A DNA stretch of 64,000 bases from NCBI GenBank assembly GCA_947172415.1, contig OX359198.1:2573401-2637400 (forward strand), read 5' to 3'. Under the pieces are notes generated by a model, which saw nothing but the letters and a program-made list of their open reading frames with translations, searched no databases and was not told the DNA's origin. Shown piece after piece: positions 11,005 through 23,200 of this stretch. Positions within the stretch are counted from its first letter, which is position 1; each line of letters opens with the position of its first letter. The stretch comes from Chondrosia reniformis (taxonomy: Eukaryota > Porifera > Demospongiae > Chondrillida > Chondrillidae). A program made the position numbers and the translations under genes.

Positions 11005-14000
11005 TTAACAAGATGCCAGGATACAGGTTTCAACATTACAAAGTTCACAATACGAACAAAGAAACAGTCTTTCAGCACACTCAGTACAAGCATTGTAGCT
11101 CTCATCCAACAAAGGAGCTATATTCACTGCCCAATATTTAGCTTGTTTTGTCACCTTCCTTGGGACTGGTATGTCAAGTGACTCCATGTACAAGCACAGA
11201 GCCAGTGCTGAGTTTAAAGGTGAATCTAGATCTTCATAAGTGATCTCATTCCAGTCAACTTTAAATCTTTTATGGATTTTTTTAACTTTAACTATAAATG
11301 TTGGTGATTTAGAAATTTGCTTGACTTTCTCAAACATTCTTACTGACACATTCCAAATACCACCTGTGTGTTGTGTCTTTGCTAGTGTGAGTCCATCTTT
11401 AGTATGAAGGTATGCCATTTTGCGTAGGATCTGGTGACTCCTTGAGAATGATCGGAATTTTCTAAGTTTCCTTGCCACAGCTCTCACAACACTAACTCCA
11501 GATTGAAATGCTTGTCTAATAAGATATCTGGTCGGAGGTTGACTGGTAGATGTGTTGGAGGTTTGACCAACACTTTGAATTCGTGATGACAGAGGCAACA
11601 CTGTGATTGCAAATGGCTATACACCGAAAAGATATAAAGGAAACACTCTAAAATATCTGCTATATATATACCATCATATATCAGATCACCTACATATCAC
11701 TTATGAACATGTATAAGTATCTTTTAAAAGGATCATCTTTTGACTTTTAGAGCGTCTTTAGATCCTTTCAAAAGATAAGTTCGACGCAGTTAGAAGGAAT
11801 TATGTGTAAGTATTAAGATTAAAATGTAAAGTGATGTACAGCTGGACAACACTTACTTCGTGATGAACAACCAGAAGACTGTCTTTGTTTGCATTATATT
11901 TGATGAAGGTTACATCTTCACTCTCTGGATACCATTTATGAATCTGAACCAACTCATTTTGATTGATAGCATACTATACATATACAATACAGATATAGCT
12001 GAAATACGCATTTATAACATATACATACATATTAATAAACATTTATAAATAATAAACTTGACTGTTTGCTAAAGCCAATGGACTACTATAAAATTTGCGA
12101 ATATGTGTGTCTACATTAACAATAGAAGCCACAAAGTATGCAAACATCCACTTATATATATATGTATATGTATCTCATACATATGTAGTGCATAGAATGG
12201 TTATAAGATGGTCCCTCCCACTGAAATGGGTTGGATAAGTGCCAACTAGTTTGATTTTAATTGAAACACTCGATTATAAGTGGATACAAATAAGTGTGGT
12301 AGTTAATTTAAGAGGGATACAACATTAATGACATCACTATGACAATAACAGTTCAGTGGCAGAACACACTAGTGGATATATAAAATAAAAACAGCTGCCC
12401 TGAGTTCAAATACCAGTGACTATATTATTTCACTTTGACATTTGATTTTGAGTAAATTGCTTCAAATATTTGAAAATATGTAATATTGGTTATTCTGTAA
12501 AGCATACATGCAAGGAGATGATCTCTATATGGTAGTTTACTATGCTCACTTCATAAATGGCCTGTTCTTGTCTAGGTAACACAAAAAGGGAGTCTCTTCC
12601 TTCATATCTTGTTGCTATGGAGAAGGCGCCAGAACCAATCTGTGCTATTTCATCATCATTAAGAGGTAAAACCTTTCCAGTGCTTTTTAATGAATTTGAA
12701 GAAGCTAAAAGTCCTGGTCCGTAATCGCCGTTGAACATATTTCTAGCCTTTAATTGACACTTGGAGAGGTTCTGCATATAGAGAATAATGACCTTAATGT
12801 GGATCCTATACCAATATGCAGCACTTTACATATACATGCCAAAGGTGTGAATCATACTCATGTTTGCTTAATAAGGTTTCAGAAGCCAATTTAGTAAATA
12901 TATGTAAAGTACATTAACTGTTTAGATTATGACTACATAATTGCCAAAAGTATAAACAAATAATATTGCACATCACCCAGTCAGTCACACTGAGAGTATG
13001 TATGTATATACATAGAGAATAAATATGTACACATAAGAATGTGACTATAAATGAAGTACGTAAATGTAATATTTTACTTCAACTCACCTCAGTGTAAGTG
13101 CAGCTTCCGCTCTCTGTCCACTCAACATTCTGGGTAGTGTGCTCCAAAAGGCAATCATCAAATGCAGTATCCATATTGTCATCGATTTCTTTCATTGAGA
13201 AGTTACACATGCACAGTTCCCTCTCTGAAGGTGATTCATTAAACTGATGATATAGACTCTCATTCAGTATAATAGCAAGTCTTGGGGTACTCTGCTTAAG
13301 AGTGGCTTCAAGTTGACCAGCATATGCAATACTTTGTAATCTGTGTGGTTTCTGAATATTTCCCTGGCATTCCAGCTTAGTCTCATACCAGCTGTTAAAG
13401 TGACCATTCCTCAGATCATAGTCACAGAATCTCAAGATGCGCACATCCATCTGGTTAATTGCAGGGGAATCTTCTGTAATAATATATGAAAACCCATTAT
13501 AGTTTAAACCATATTTAAAGTTGCGCATGAAACTCCGCTGTGGGTTGTCATAAGATTCTTTAACAGTGCTTCTCAATAATGAACCATTTGTGAGTGAATG
13601 CTGTGTGATTGTTATACGGAATTTTTCATCACCGTGTCCGGAAATTGCTAAATAAACGGTGCGTTTTCCTCCGTATTCTTCTCCTAAAAATAGTAATTGT
13701 GAATAGATACGTCCGTACGAGGAGTCTGCTCTTTTCAGAGTTTGCATTTCCCTAAGCGTCTCGGAGCTGTAGGTCTTACAGGTACCGTTAGACCATACCA
13801 CAATCAGGAGAGCTTCATCATCCGAAAGGACCATGTCGACAGGTACTCCCTCTAAATCATCCTTTGGAATCTGGATTACAGATTGATCTTGCAAGCCGAT
13901 GACTCGTCGTCGTATTCCAGAATCGGTTAGCAAAAATACTACTGCACCACTGCTATGTGTTACAACTTTATTTACCACCGTTGAGTCTTCTGCAACATCC

Positions 14001-14125
14001 TTTATTGCATTAACTGGAGCTAAGGGTTGACTTGTGAGTAACTCGACGTGCAAGCAAATCTGCAGCATCATAATTACCATCGACTGTGAGGCGAACCTAG
14101 TAGCGCTGTTTAACGCAGGATACAT
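11005..14125 (-). CDS. Secreted Sema-type beta-propeller protein with unusual C-terminal domain
   Basis: Four minus-strand exons join in phase 0: 13088-14125, 12550-12771, 11857-11973 and 11005-11616, giving about 662 residues. An N-terminal signal peptide is likely (MVIMMLQICLHVEL near residues 16-30). Residues about 35-460 resemble a Sema propeller as in plexins and semaphorins, including ELCMCNFSMKEIDDNMDTAF, paired cysteines (GSCTYTENLSKC) and late-blade sequence (ELVQIHKWYP, LLVVHHEPF). The last exon adds about 140 residues with GGIWNVSVRMF, VDWNEITYEDL and a cysteine-rich tail ending in the stop. From memory this resembles an uncharacterised metazoan domain with a GGIWQV motif, perhaps transglycosylase-like; that is inference. 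There is no transmembrane segment after the propeller, so the protein is predicted secreted rather than a plexin receptor. Confidence 0.65.
12349..12414 (+). other. Possible tRNA-derived SINE head or tRNA relic
   Basis: CAGTTCAGTGGCAGAACAC at 12349-12367 resembles a tRNA A box, and GAGTTCAAATACC at 12402-12414 resembles a B box. They are spaced about as in a tRNA (roughly 35 nt between). The flanks do not form an acceptor stem, so a functional tRNA is unlikely. Confidence 0.3.
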
Positions 14126-17100
14126 TATCTTCGATCACTTTTTAGCTATGTGACTCTAAATCAGTTCTCAATCGGCAATGGGAGTTCAGGCAGGAATGCA
14201 GCACACTTGTAGCATCTCCTAACCTCGGAAGTACATTTATAACCCACTAAAGCACCTATTACGTAATGATAATAAAATGATGTCACGCCAGAAACCGTTG
14301 AATTGTAACTAATGAATTGCAAGTTGAAATAGATTGTTCTTTCAAAATACGAGCCGCCTTCTTCAGTAGAGTCTCTTTTCATACCTGTAGAATAGGAGGT
14401 AAAATATATAGTTTTAGACATGATCATAATAATGTAATAATTTATGGTGGGTTCATTGAAGAGTAGCCTGTGTGGCTAATGGGTCCTATGGCTCCATTGA
14501 TTGATTTATTAAGCTATATTTTACATCCACAAATGTCAAATTGCATACAGCCAATCAATATTTTCAAACCAAAAACAAGAAAACAGTAGTAGATCCACAT
14601 TGTTACGAGCAGCAATTAATTAAGAGCCTGACCTAAATAGGCAAACTGTACAATGATTCAAGGTTATTGTGCAATGTATATGTAGTGAAAATGAAGTTCT
14701 GAAATAAGTGAAATGAGATACATGTGTCCCCAATTGGGACTAAACTTTGAAACGGATCACGTATGTCCGACGTACCACACTCATAATTACCCATACTAGT
14801 GAGACCTATACTTTAGGTATTACATACAACACTATGTAATTAATGAATACAAACAATGCTAGTCCACTGTATAAGGAGGTCTTAGTCGAACCCCCACACA
14901 GAGTTACATAACTCTAAAAACAATACAGTGGGCGGACATTCACGTGTCCAAATAGTGAAGGTGAACAAGAGATACCATAATGAAAATTCTAATAAAACTA
15001 CCTAGCAGACAATCAACGGATATACTGTAAAAGGATTCCTCAGAGAATATTCCATTACAGTGTATACATATAGACATTATAATTATTTCCTCTTCCTTAC
15101 AGACATTCTGACTATAACTATATGCATTCTGAGGAGTTTGCTATAAAATCCCTAATAATACATTAAAAATAGGATGTGGAATTTTATTGTGAAATACCTC
15201 CAAAAGTTATGGTAGTTACCATAATATTGGTGTCCATGGTAACCAAAAACACATGTACAGATATACATAGGTAGTTGTCAATAATAATAATAATACAGAA
15301 TGCTATAAATATTATATAATATCAGAGCTATCTAAGGAACTAAATAAATCATCCAAATCAAAAACATTGTTGCTTTGAATGTATACTTGAATTTGATTTA
15401 TGATGAGTCATTTATGAATACCCAGTAGTATTATCAAACTACATTACCTTAACAGAGAATATTGCTATAAAAGCCTTTCCTTGGCAAAATGCATAGGGAG
15501 AGGGAAATAGAGAAGATAGTATTTACATCTAAAGCTTTGTGTAGTTACATTATTCTTAGGCTAGTCATATAGCATATGAAAATGGAATCCTTTATAATTC
15601 ATACAATGTAGTTCATATTATTCTTGTCTCTGTGTACATCAAAGCCTTCAAATAGAATAAATATTTCCCTATATTATTAAACTATTTGCCACTCTTAAAT
15701 AAATGGCGTTTTAGTTTTTGAAATTATGTATGGTATGTATGGCATGTATACGTCCATGTAATGAGTATTTAAATCATATTATGACTATTTTAACCTGTAG
15801 TATATACAAATATTCTGCAAAGGGCAATCATAAATGATAAAGTAACTTTCCCAAATTAACAGTAAAGCTTCCTATTCATGTGCTATCCTTTTCCCTTTTG
15901 TGCCAAGTGGTACACAAGTTATTTTCAATGTACAGTAGTAGTAGACATACAAACTGATTAACACCTGCTGTTATTGAAAGTAAATGTGAATACTGAACAG
16001 TGATGGGTCAAACTGCTCAAGTGTACATGCCTCAAAGGACTCATGAAAGGTCTTACACTTGAACTGTAATTCCAACTTACAACACTACTTAAACGTATGA
16101 GACATGTGCGTAGCTCTACATTACAAAAGATTTGCAGGTAGATAAGTCAGTTTAGTTGTCAAACACGATATGGCAACGGCTTTCTACATCAGATCCAGTT
16201 GAAACACAAATATACACAAAATGCTGACAACAATACCAACACAAAAGGGAAAAGCTACAATTGTCACCAGCAGTCCTGCTATTCAGCACCTTGCAGTAAA
16301 ACCTGCCACGTGTGAAAAAAGCAGGTTATTAATACAGCTACACATGCCCCATCTCTATTTCTGCCCCCAGATTTCAATATTACTGGTTGCTTATGAAATT
16401 GGGAGCAAAGATTAACTTTAAGTATACATGAACAGATGATAGCTTCACATAGCTCCAGAAGCCCCCAAAGACCAACAACATCATGCCACTACTGCACATG
16501 TACATACACGTACAGTCGATTCCCAATATAACGAACCCCAAAATCCCAGCATATTTGTTCATTATAAAAGAAGTTCTTTATAACCAAATGTACTTTATTT
16601 ACATATAACGTATGTACAGTATAGAAGGAATAACATCAAAGCACAAGGAGCCAATCTGACAAGAAGCATTACCGATATCAGCACTCAGGCGGTACATACA
16701 AGGTACAATGCTACACTGTGTACCTGTAATAGGTGAAACATATTGCGCGACAAGTGTCCTTCAAAGAGTCTCATCCTATTAGTTCATGTTAGTACAATGA
16801 GCTACAACATAAATACAGGGCTATGACAAAGAGATGATTAAGATATAGGAAATTAAATACAAATTATATGAGTAGTTTTGCTAATAAGACAGTTACAATT
16901 GAACAGATATTAATTTCCAATTAACAACAATCAGAAGTACGAATACTTGTAATTCTTAAGTCTTAAGATGTACAAAAGTATGTACGCCAAGAAAAGTTTC
17001 AAATAACAGAGTGTACATATATAGACCTCACAGCAATGCATGGCATGTACGCATGTATGCAAAACATTTCATGTTGCTGATAGTTCAATAATGAGAACTA

Positions 17101-19940
17101 ACAAGATGTTCTTACATAAGCAGTTGGACAGTATATGTGATTAACCAGATGTTTATATGCAGTTTGACAGTATATGTGATTAACCAGATGTTTATATGCA
17201 GTTGGACAGTGTATGTGATTAAGAAGGCAAATTAGGTAGGTCTGTCCTATATATTATTGTGGATGTGTAAACACAAACACCAGTAATGTGTTAAAAGGAG
17301 ATTCCATTTTCTATCACTCGACTTTAAGCTTTATAATGCACACTGTCTTCTAGATTAATAGAAAACAGTAATAAAATGCACTGCTATCAATATATCTTAT
17401 ATACAGAGCTGTTGTAAAGATCTCTTCAGTAATACAATCAGACTTGTTCACTGCAGAATTATGATGTCAACAATATAATATTCACTGGCCAGGATTACAA
17501 AATAGTTCTCTAATGGAAAAGGTCAGAACAGGAAGCCACAATCCTGATAATATATACAACAGCTTCAGGAACCCATAAAAGGGTCTTTGGAATGCTCAAT
17601 TTGACTTTACAAACTCACTAATTAGGTTATACACAACTTGGGGGCTAGCATTGCAATGGTTTGCATAATTTCATGTCTGTCATTTGGTTGTATATACCAG
17701 GGGCAGTATGAGGTGACCAACATATGCCATATGCCCATTCTGTTAAATCAACTTGGCAACATGTCTATTACTTAGGAAATTCCTGAAGAAATAATATTTA
17801 TATATAATAATATAAAAAAAATTTCAGCTATAAAGTATGCTTGATGTTATTTTCAGGCAAGGCATTATGATTTAATAGACTATTCAACCTCTATGGGCTA
17901 ATACATCAGGCCATTCAGATTCCCGGCTTCAGGACAATCCAATCTGGCTTCAAGATATCTCTGCTTAAAATTTAAAAAGGAACAATCAAAAAAATACTAG
18001 ACAGGATTCTAATTAAAACCAAATCACGTTATTTAATCCTTATCTTGCATGACTAATTAGACTTCATATCACATATTATCCTTTGTTGAGACAAGTGATG
18101 TCAGGTGTACATTGGATTTCTTATGGTCACAGTCAGTACTAATCTAAATGTGATCCATACTGATGACATAAGGCCTTGCGTAGCCTGAACATTGGGATAG
18201 AAGCTTCTGCTAAATTGAAATACAATACAAACTGACAGTATTTTTGTGTAACTTCTATTTTACAAGGAAATGTCCTCTTCCTTTGATGAGAAAAGTTACA
18301 CATAAACTGGGCTGCATCCTAAGTCAGAAGAAGGTATCAGAGAGTTATAAGGCATCCATAGATCCGTGAGTACTCTTTAGTTTAACTGCAAGGTATCCAC
18401 CCCTGCAGTGTTTGCCATGATAACTATTAATGACTACAAATGTCTAGAGTACATGTATATGTACATTGTTTCTCTTGTATATTGATGCTCTATTAGGTTA
18501 TGTGTAGTCTAAAGCATACCACATATTCAAGGTCAACCATATAATGGATGACCTATAAGAACAAAGGAGAGAGTCTATATAACTACATAGCAACCAAGGC
18601 AGAGGCAAGGAGTAATCTGTCCCTAAAATTAGCTGACAGAGGGCTTGTTTCCCTCCACCATGTTCCTACCATGAGGACAGAAAGGGTTTAATTAACATTA
18701 ATGACTGAAAGGGGATTACTAACTTTATTAAAGAGTGGAATTAAGCACCTACACACTTTACATATTGAGTTTTATCTAATTTCCGAATGTCTTTATTGCG
18801 GTTGGCCTCTTTCTTTCACATTTCCACCATTTTTTCCTCTCTCCCCATTTTAAAAGCTTTGGCTGCCCCTGTAATGGATATATCATGTATCTAACTGTTT
18901 TGACTATTTTAGCTAATTTTACCCAATAACAGTGTTACACAACTACCAAGTATGTAATACCATTAACTAAGGCACTTATATACAAGAGTACTATTACAAA
19001 AACAGCTGCTAAACACACTAGGGTTTCTTTAAAACTTTCCAAATATGTTAACCAAATCCCTACAGATAGATTCCACACCTTACAACCAAGTAATAGATAG
19101 GTTTTATTTATAAGACTTACATCTACTTGCAACATACTATCAACCATATCAGCACTATCAATAACATTTTATATTCAAAATTAGACTGGGTTCTGTATGT
19201 CAAGGCCCTTTCAGGGATTTCTAGTTTCTCAGGGAGTCACTTAACTGAAGAAGGTGACAATGTGGTAGCCTAATAAAACACATCATACTAGACTTAGTTA
19301 TCAGATGATAGCACAGTTAACAACTTCTATTTGTTTCACTTGTGTTTTCTGACAAGATTGTCAGAGGTGAGGGATTACTGTAGAGAGGATTTTGACCATG
19401 ATTGAATAACATATCAGACAATCTCTCAGACTAAACAGGTTTTATGTAGAAGGCTCTCTGTAGTAGCACACTTTGGAATCACTGTTGACCTAATCACAGA
19501 GAAGACATGCCAAATACATCACTAATTTTTACTGCTAATTTTTAGGATATTGGAATGTGATCAACAGTCATATCTAATAGGTGAAAGGAATGGGATATGA
19601 TATGTATGTATTTGTGAAAACGACTCGTCTTCATATATGCTACCAATACAAAACTTCCACAAAGGTCATACGTATATCAGTTCTTGTATAGGGAATCAGC
19701 TGCTATCAAAGTAATGCTACTCTTTGTTAAACCTGATACAAACTGAATATGGCAGCTGGCAATACAGGACAATATTATAATTTATGTAAAAGTGAACTCA
19801 CTGATACATAAATGTACTTTATACTAATTAAAGATGTGGATTTTCGAAGGAGGGATTGATAAAGAATATAGCCAAGGGAAGCCATATAATAGAAGAGGCC
19901 TTGACAGAACACCATCATATTTATATTCCATTGGATGCAT
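14126..19940. other. Gene-poor interval
   Basis: About 5.8 kb with no exon series recognised on either strand. The short open frames here match no family I know. An inverted-repeat end of pogo/Tigger type (TACAGTCGATTCCCAATATA) starts near 16512 with no partner found. A 38-bp tandem repeat (CAGTTGGACAGTATATGTGA) is present about three times at 17117-17222. The final short exon of IMPDH should lie somewhere here but was not found. Confidence 0.5.
17117..17222. repeat. Short tandem repeat, about 38-bp unit, three copies
   Basis: The unit CAGTTGGACAGTATATGTGA followed by TTAACCAGATGTTTATATG occurs three times, the last partial. Confidence 0.75.
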
Positions 19941-19949
19941 AGGAATTAG

Positions 19950-20185
19950 TACAGAGAACCAAGGACTTACATAAGATCAAGAAGAAGACAAAGATTCCCT
20001 GTACCACCGATGAAGGATGGAATTCCCAGAAACAGCTGTCTGGCCCAGTGGAGAAGAAGAAAAGTAAAAGGAGAAACCTCTTGTATCATCATTCAAAGCT
20101 CTCCCTAGGTTTAGTTCCCTATATGCCTTTACTCTAAAGTAGATATATAGCATGCAAGAAAACTGGGGTATAGATTATTCATGCA
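19950..20185 (+). repeat. Dispersed repeat family copy with hammerhead-like 3' half
   Basis: The segment CCGATGAAGGATGGAATTCC, then CAGAAACAGCTGTCTGGCCC, then CTCTCCCTAGGTTTAGTTCC and a tail reading GATTATTCATGCAT recurs in part at 38470-38650 and 52540-52670, and in reverse at about 48590-48770. The family is about 200 bp with no coding capacity. AAACAGCTGTC fits a palindromic hammerhead stem III plus cleavage C, and CCA before the core pairs with TGG after it. A clean stem II is lacking. Confidence 0.65.
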
Positions 20186-20201
20186 TCTGTGTAGTACTTA
20201 C

Positions 20202-23200
20202 GAGTGCAGTGAATGGACACCACCTTCAGCAATAGCCGACTGGGTTCTCCTCTCAAACCTCACCTCTCCACTGTTAACCATATCACTATGACAATAAAAG
20301 AATGACAAGAACAACTACTGATATATACGCTTGCACATTTTATGAAATACGTATATACAAATTTGAATGTGGATAAATAGATGCCTAACAAGCTTCCCAA
20401 TGAAAGTGTGTCCTGCATGCTCACTATATAATATAACACCTACTGAGTTCTAATTTTGTACTTGTGTGAACTAGTAGTTCACAAAAGTTTACACAAGTTT
20501 ACGTAACAGTTTGTTTACACACATTGCCAAACGTTTACGTAAGTTAAGTGTTCTTTTACAAATCAATTCAATCAAGTCATATGCTAAAATTTTCAATTTC
20601 ATAAAGTAAGATATTGCCCAAATACGGAAACCATTTAAACTTTTAAATCTGGCTAAAAGCAGGTTCCTACACTTGTATGACACCCACACCTTGGCACATG
20701 CTTTCCAGAAATTTGAACCACGCCAATTGGATTACCTGAACAGTAATGTGTATGTACAAATAGTACAAAGGTATTGCGTATACATTTATATATTATTATT
20801 CCTGCAAAAGTCATAAAATTAGGATTCCTTCTAACTGCGTTGAACTTATCTTTTGGACGGCACATCCTTCAATTCTTTGAGTGTGACAGTCACAGATGAG
20901 GACCCTCAGGGTCGAAATGTTTGATCGAAAGATTTAAAACCATTTAGACACTCAAACAGTAGAAAGATGTACCATCTATATAAAAGACTATATGTATTTA
21001 TTTTATTCATACTTATCAGTTAGAATTATAATGATTGGTGTGGTAAATTCTTTGAAAAGAATTCTTGGTTTATGTACATCTCAAAAGTTCTATTCCATGA
21101 CACAAATATTGACAATACTGAGAACACTACATTCTCTAAGAACACAATGCAAAAATCAACACAACACTCAAATGGCTAAACAGAGACATAGGTATGTAAA
21201 CATCACATCCAATTTGTGTAATAAGGTCACAGGGAATACTGATATAGTGGGTTAGCATTAGTGAAGGATAAATCAGGAATTTAAACAAAAAGAGTTAGAT
21301 GGCTTTGAGGGTGACTGAGGCTCCAGGTAGACCAGTGTCATTTGAGATAATGAAATGATGAAGACAACTTAATGTGCCAGCCAATTTCACCACCTCTTTA
21401 GGACTAACTATAGGTAGATATCAAGTATATATGTACACTCAGTAAAATATACCCAACATAATGAGAATTTATACAGATAGTATGACATAGTACCTATAAC
21501 AATTCTAATGGGTGAAAGACTGAATATCATTATGTTTGTGTGTTTCATGTTAACCGACACCAGCTTATCATATCAGTGCAACTATCAAGTCACTTAAACC
21601 ATTGTAATAAAGGTATCATATGACTATGCAGGCTGGGACAAGGATGTGGACATTAGGAAAAGGAAACTCTAGCAGTGGCAGACAACTAGGCACTGACAGC
21701 CTTATTACATCACTAAATAAAAATAGTTCAAAAATATGTGTTCATATTGATATTTCATGGATCAAAGAAGCTATTCCATCAAATTTGCCTTGCGAGAGAC
21801 AAACAATAAAATTACTAGCAGTGAATATATATCCTCTTTTCATCTCCTGGTCATCTCACAGTTTACTCTTACTTAAGTAAACCAAGTCTGACCCTACAAA
21901 TGTAGAATAACAGGTGATGTGCACAGTGATATAAATGCAGACATGTTGAAGACGAATTAATCTCCAGCCTCTATCAAAGGTATAACATCATCCAGACCCA
22001 ATTATATGCTATTTCCATTACCATTCTGGAGTGCCATACATTATTAAGTGGAAAAATAAAATGATGGTACATGTAATGCTTACCTATAAGTATTTTTAGC
22101 GGTTACCTAGGCAATTGTGATATCAGATTAAATAGCATTCATGAAATCAGACAAGGCAATCAGAAACAAGAAAACTCAAAGTGTAACAACACATTTTACT
22201 AGTCAGAATATAACTTATGACTTCTAAGGGATCCAAGTGGTTACCATGGCAACAGAACGATTGCTAAGCATATATCTGAAATACCATAAACATGTCTACA
22301 TAAGACAGTTGCTATGACACTCTGAACATGAACATCTGATGAACATCTGATGAACATCTGATAAACATCTGATAAAGACTTACTAAACAAGTAAAAATCT
22401 TTGTCCTTACAAAAGACAAAAAAAGAACAGAATCAAAGCATTTAATAAATAACACAGACATTCGGTTGATATCTTGGAATATCACAGAGAAAATGGGGGC
22501 TCATACAAGTGTATCAGAGAGTACGGTAGATGACTAAAAACACCCTATTCAATGTAATATAAGTACATATAATTACATGGCTAGATGTATATTTTCTACA
22601 CATCAGCTCACAGGAAGCAACAAAAATGAACAGGTCTACTTTGAACAGGTCCAGTATACTGATACCAAATTGTTGCACTTACTGTAGCATTGTCATGCTT
22701 TTGATTCCAATGTCCTGACAGCTATGCTGGAGTCCTATACATACAAGTATGAAGTGATAAGGGGTTTTTGTTGCGTTCATAATGAGTATATTAATTTATT
22801 GAGACTCAGCAAAAATTGTATTTAAAAACAAATTGAACGTTTCAACCCGGAGGTCTTCATCAGCATCATCATCAATAAATTAGTATACTCACATACAAGT
22901 ATATACGTATATACAACTATTGGTATTCTTACATTATTTACAAATGAACAAAATGAATCATCAGAAATGCTTGTGCTTACAAAGTAGACCTAAATGTCTG
23001 ATGATATTATACAGTATACACAAGCTGCATCTCCCATCAAAGCCTTAACGCTATATTTTAATCTTAAATCTTGGCTACTGATGTAGTTACAGTACATAAG
23101 CATTCTTACCAGTGTAGAGATAGGCAAGGAACTGCAGAATGGATCCTTTATCGACAACAGAGCCTGACACGCCTTGAGCCACATTCACTTTCTTCTTGTT

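Noticed and set aside
14161-14427. 88-codon minus-strand open frame upstream of the Sema-like gene
   Set aside because: No family resemblance, no splice context and no conserved motif.
19640-19665. Candidate terminal IMPDH exon on the minus strand (Y-E near an AG)
   Set aside because: The frame after the acceptor gives YEDESF and runs on, which does not match the conserved ending.
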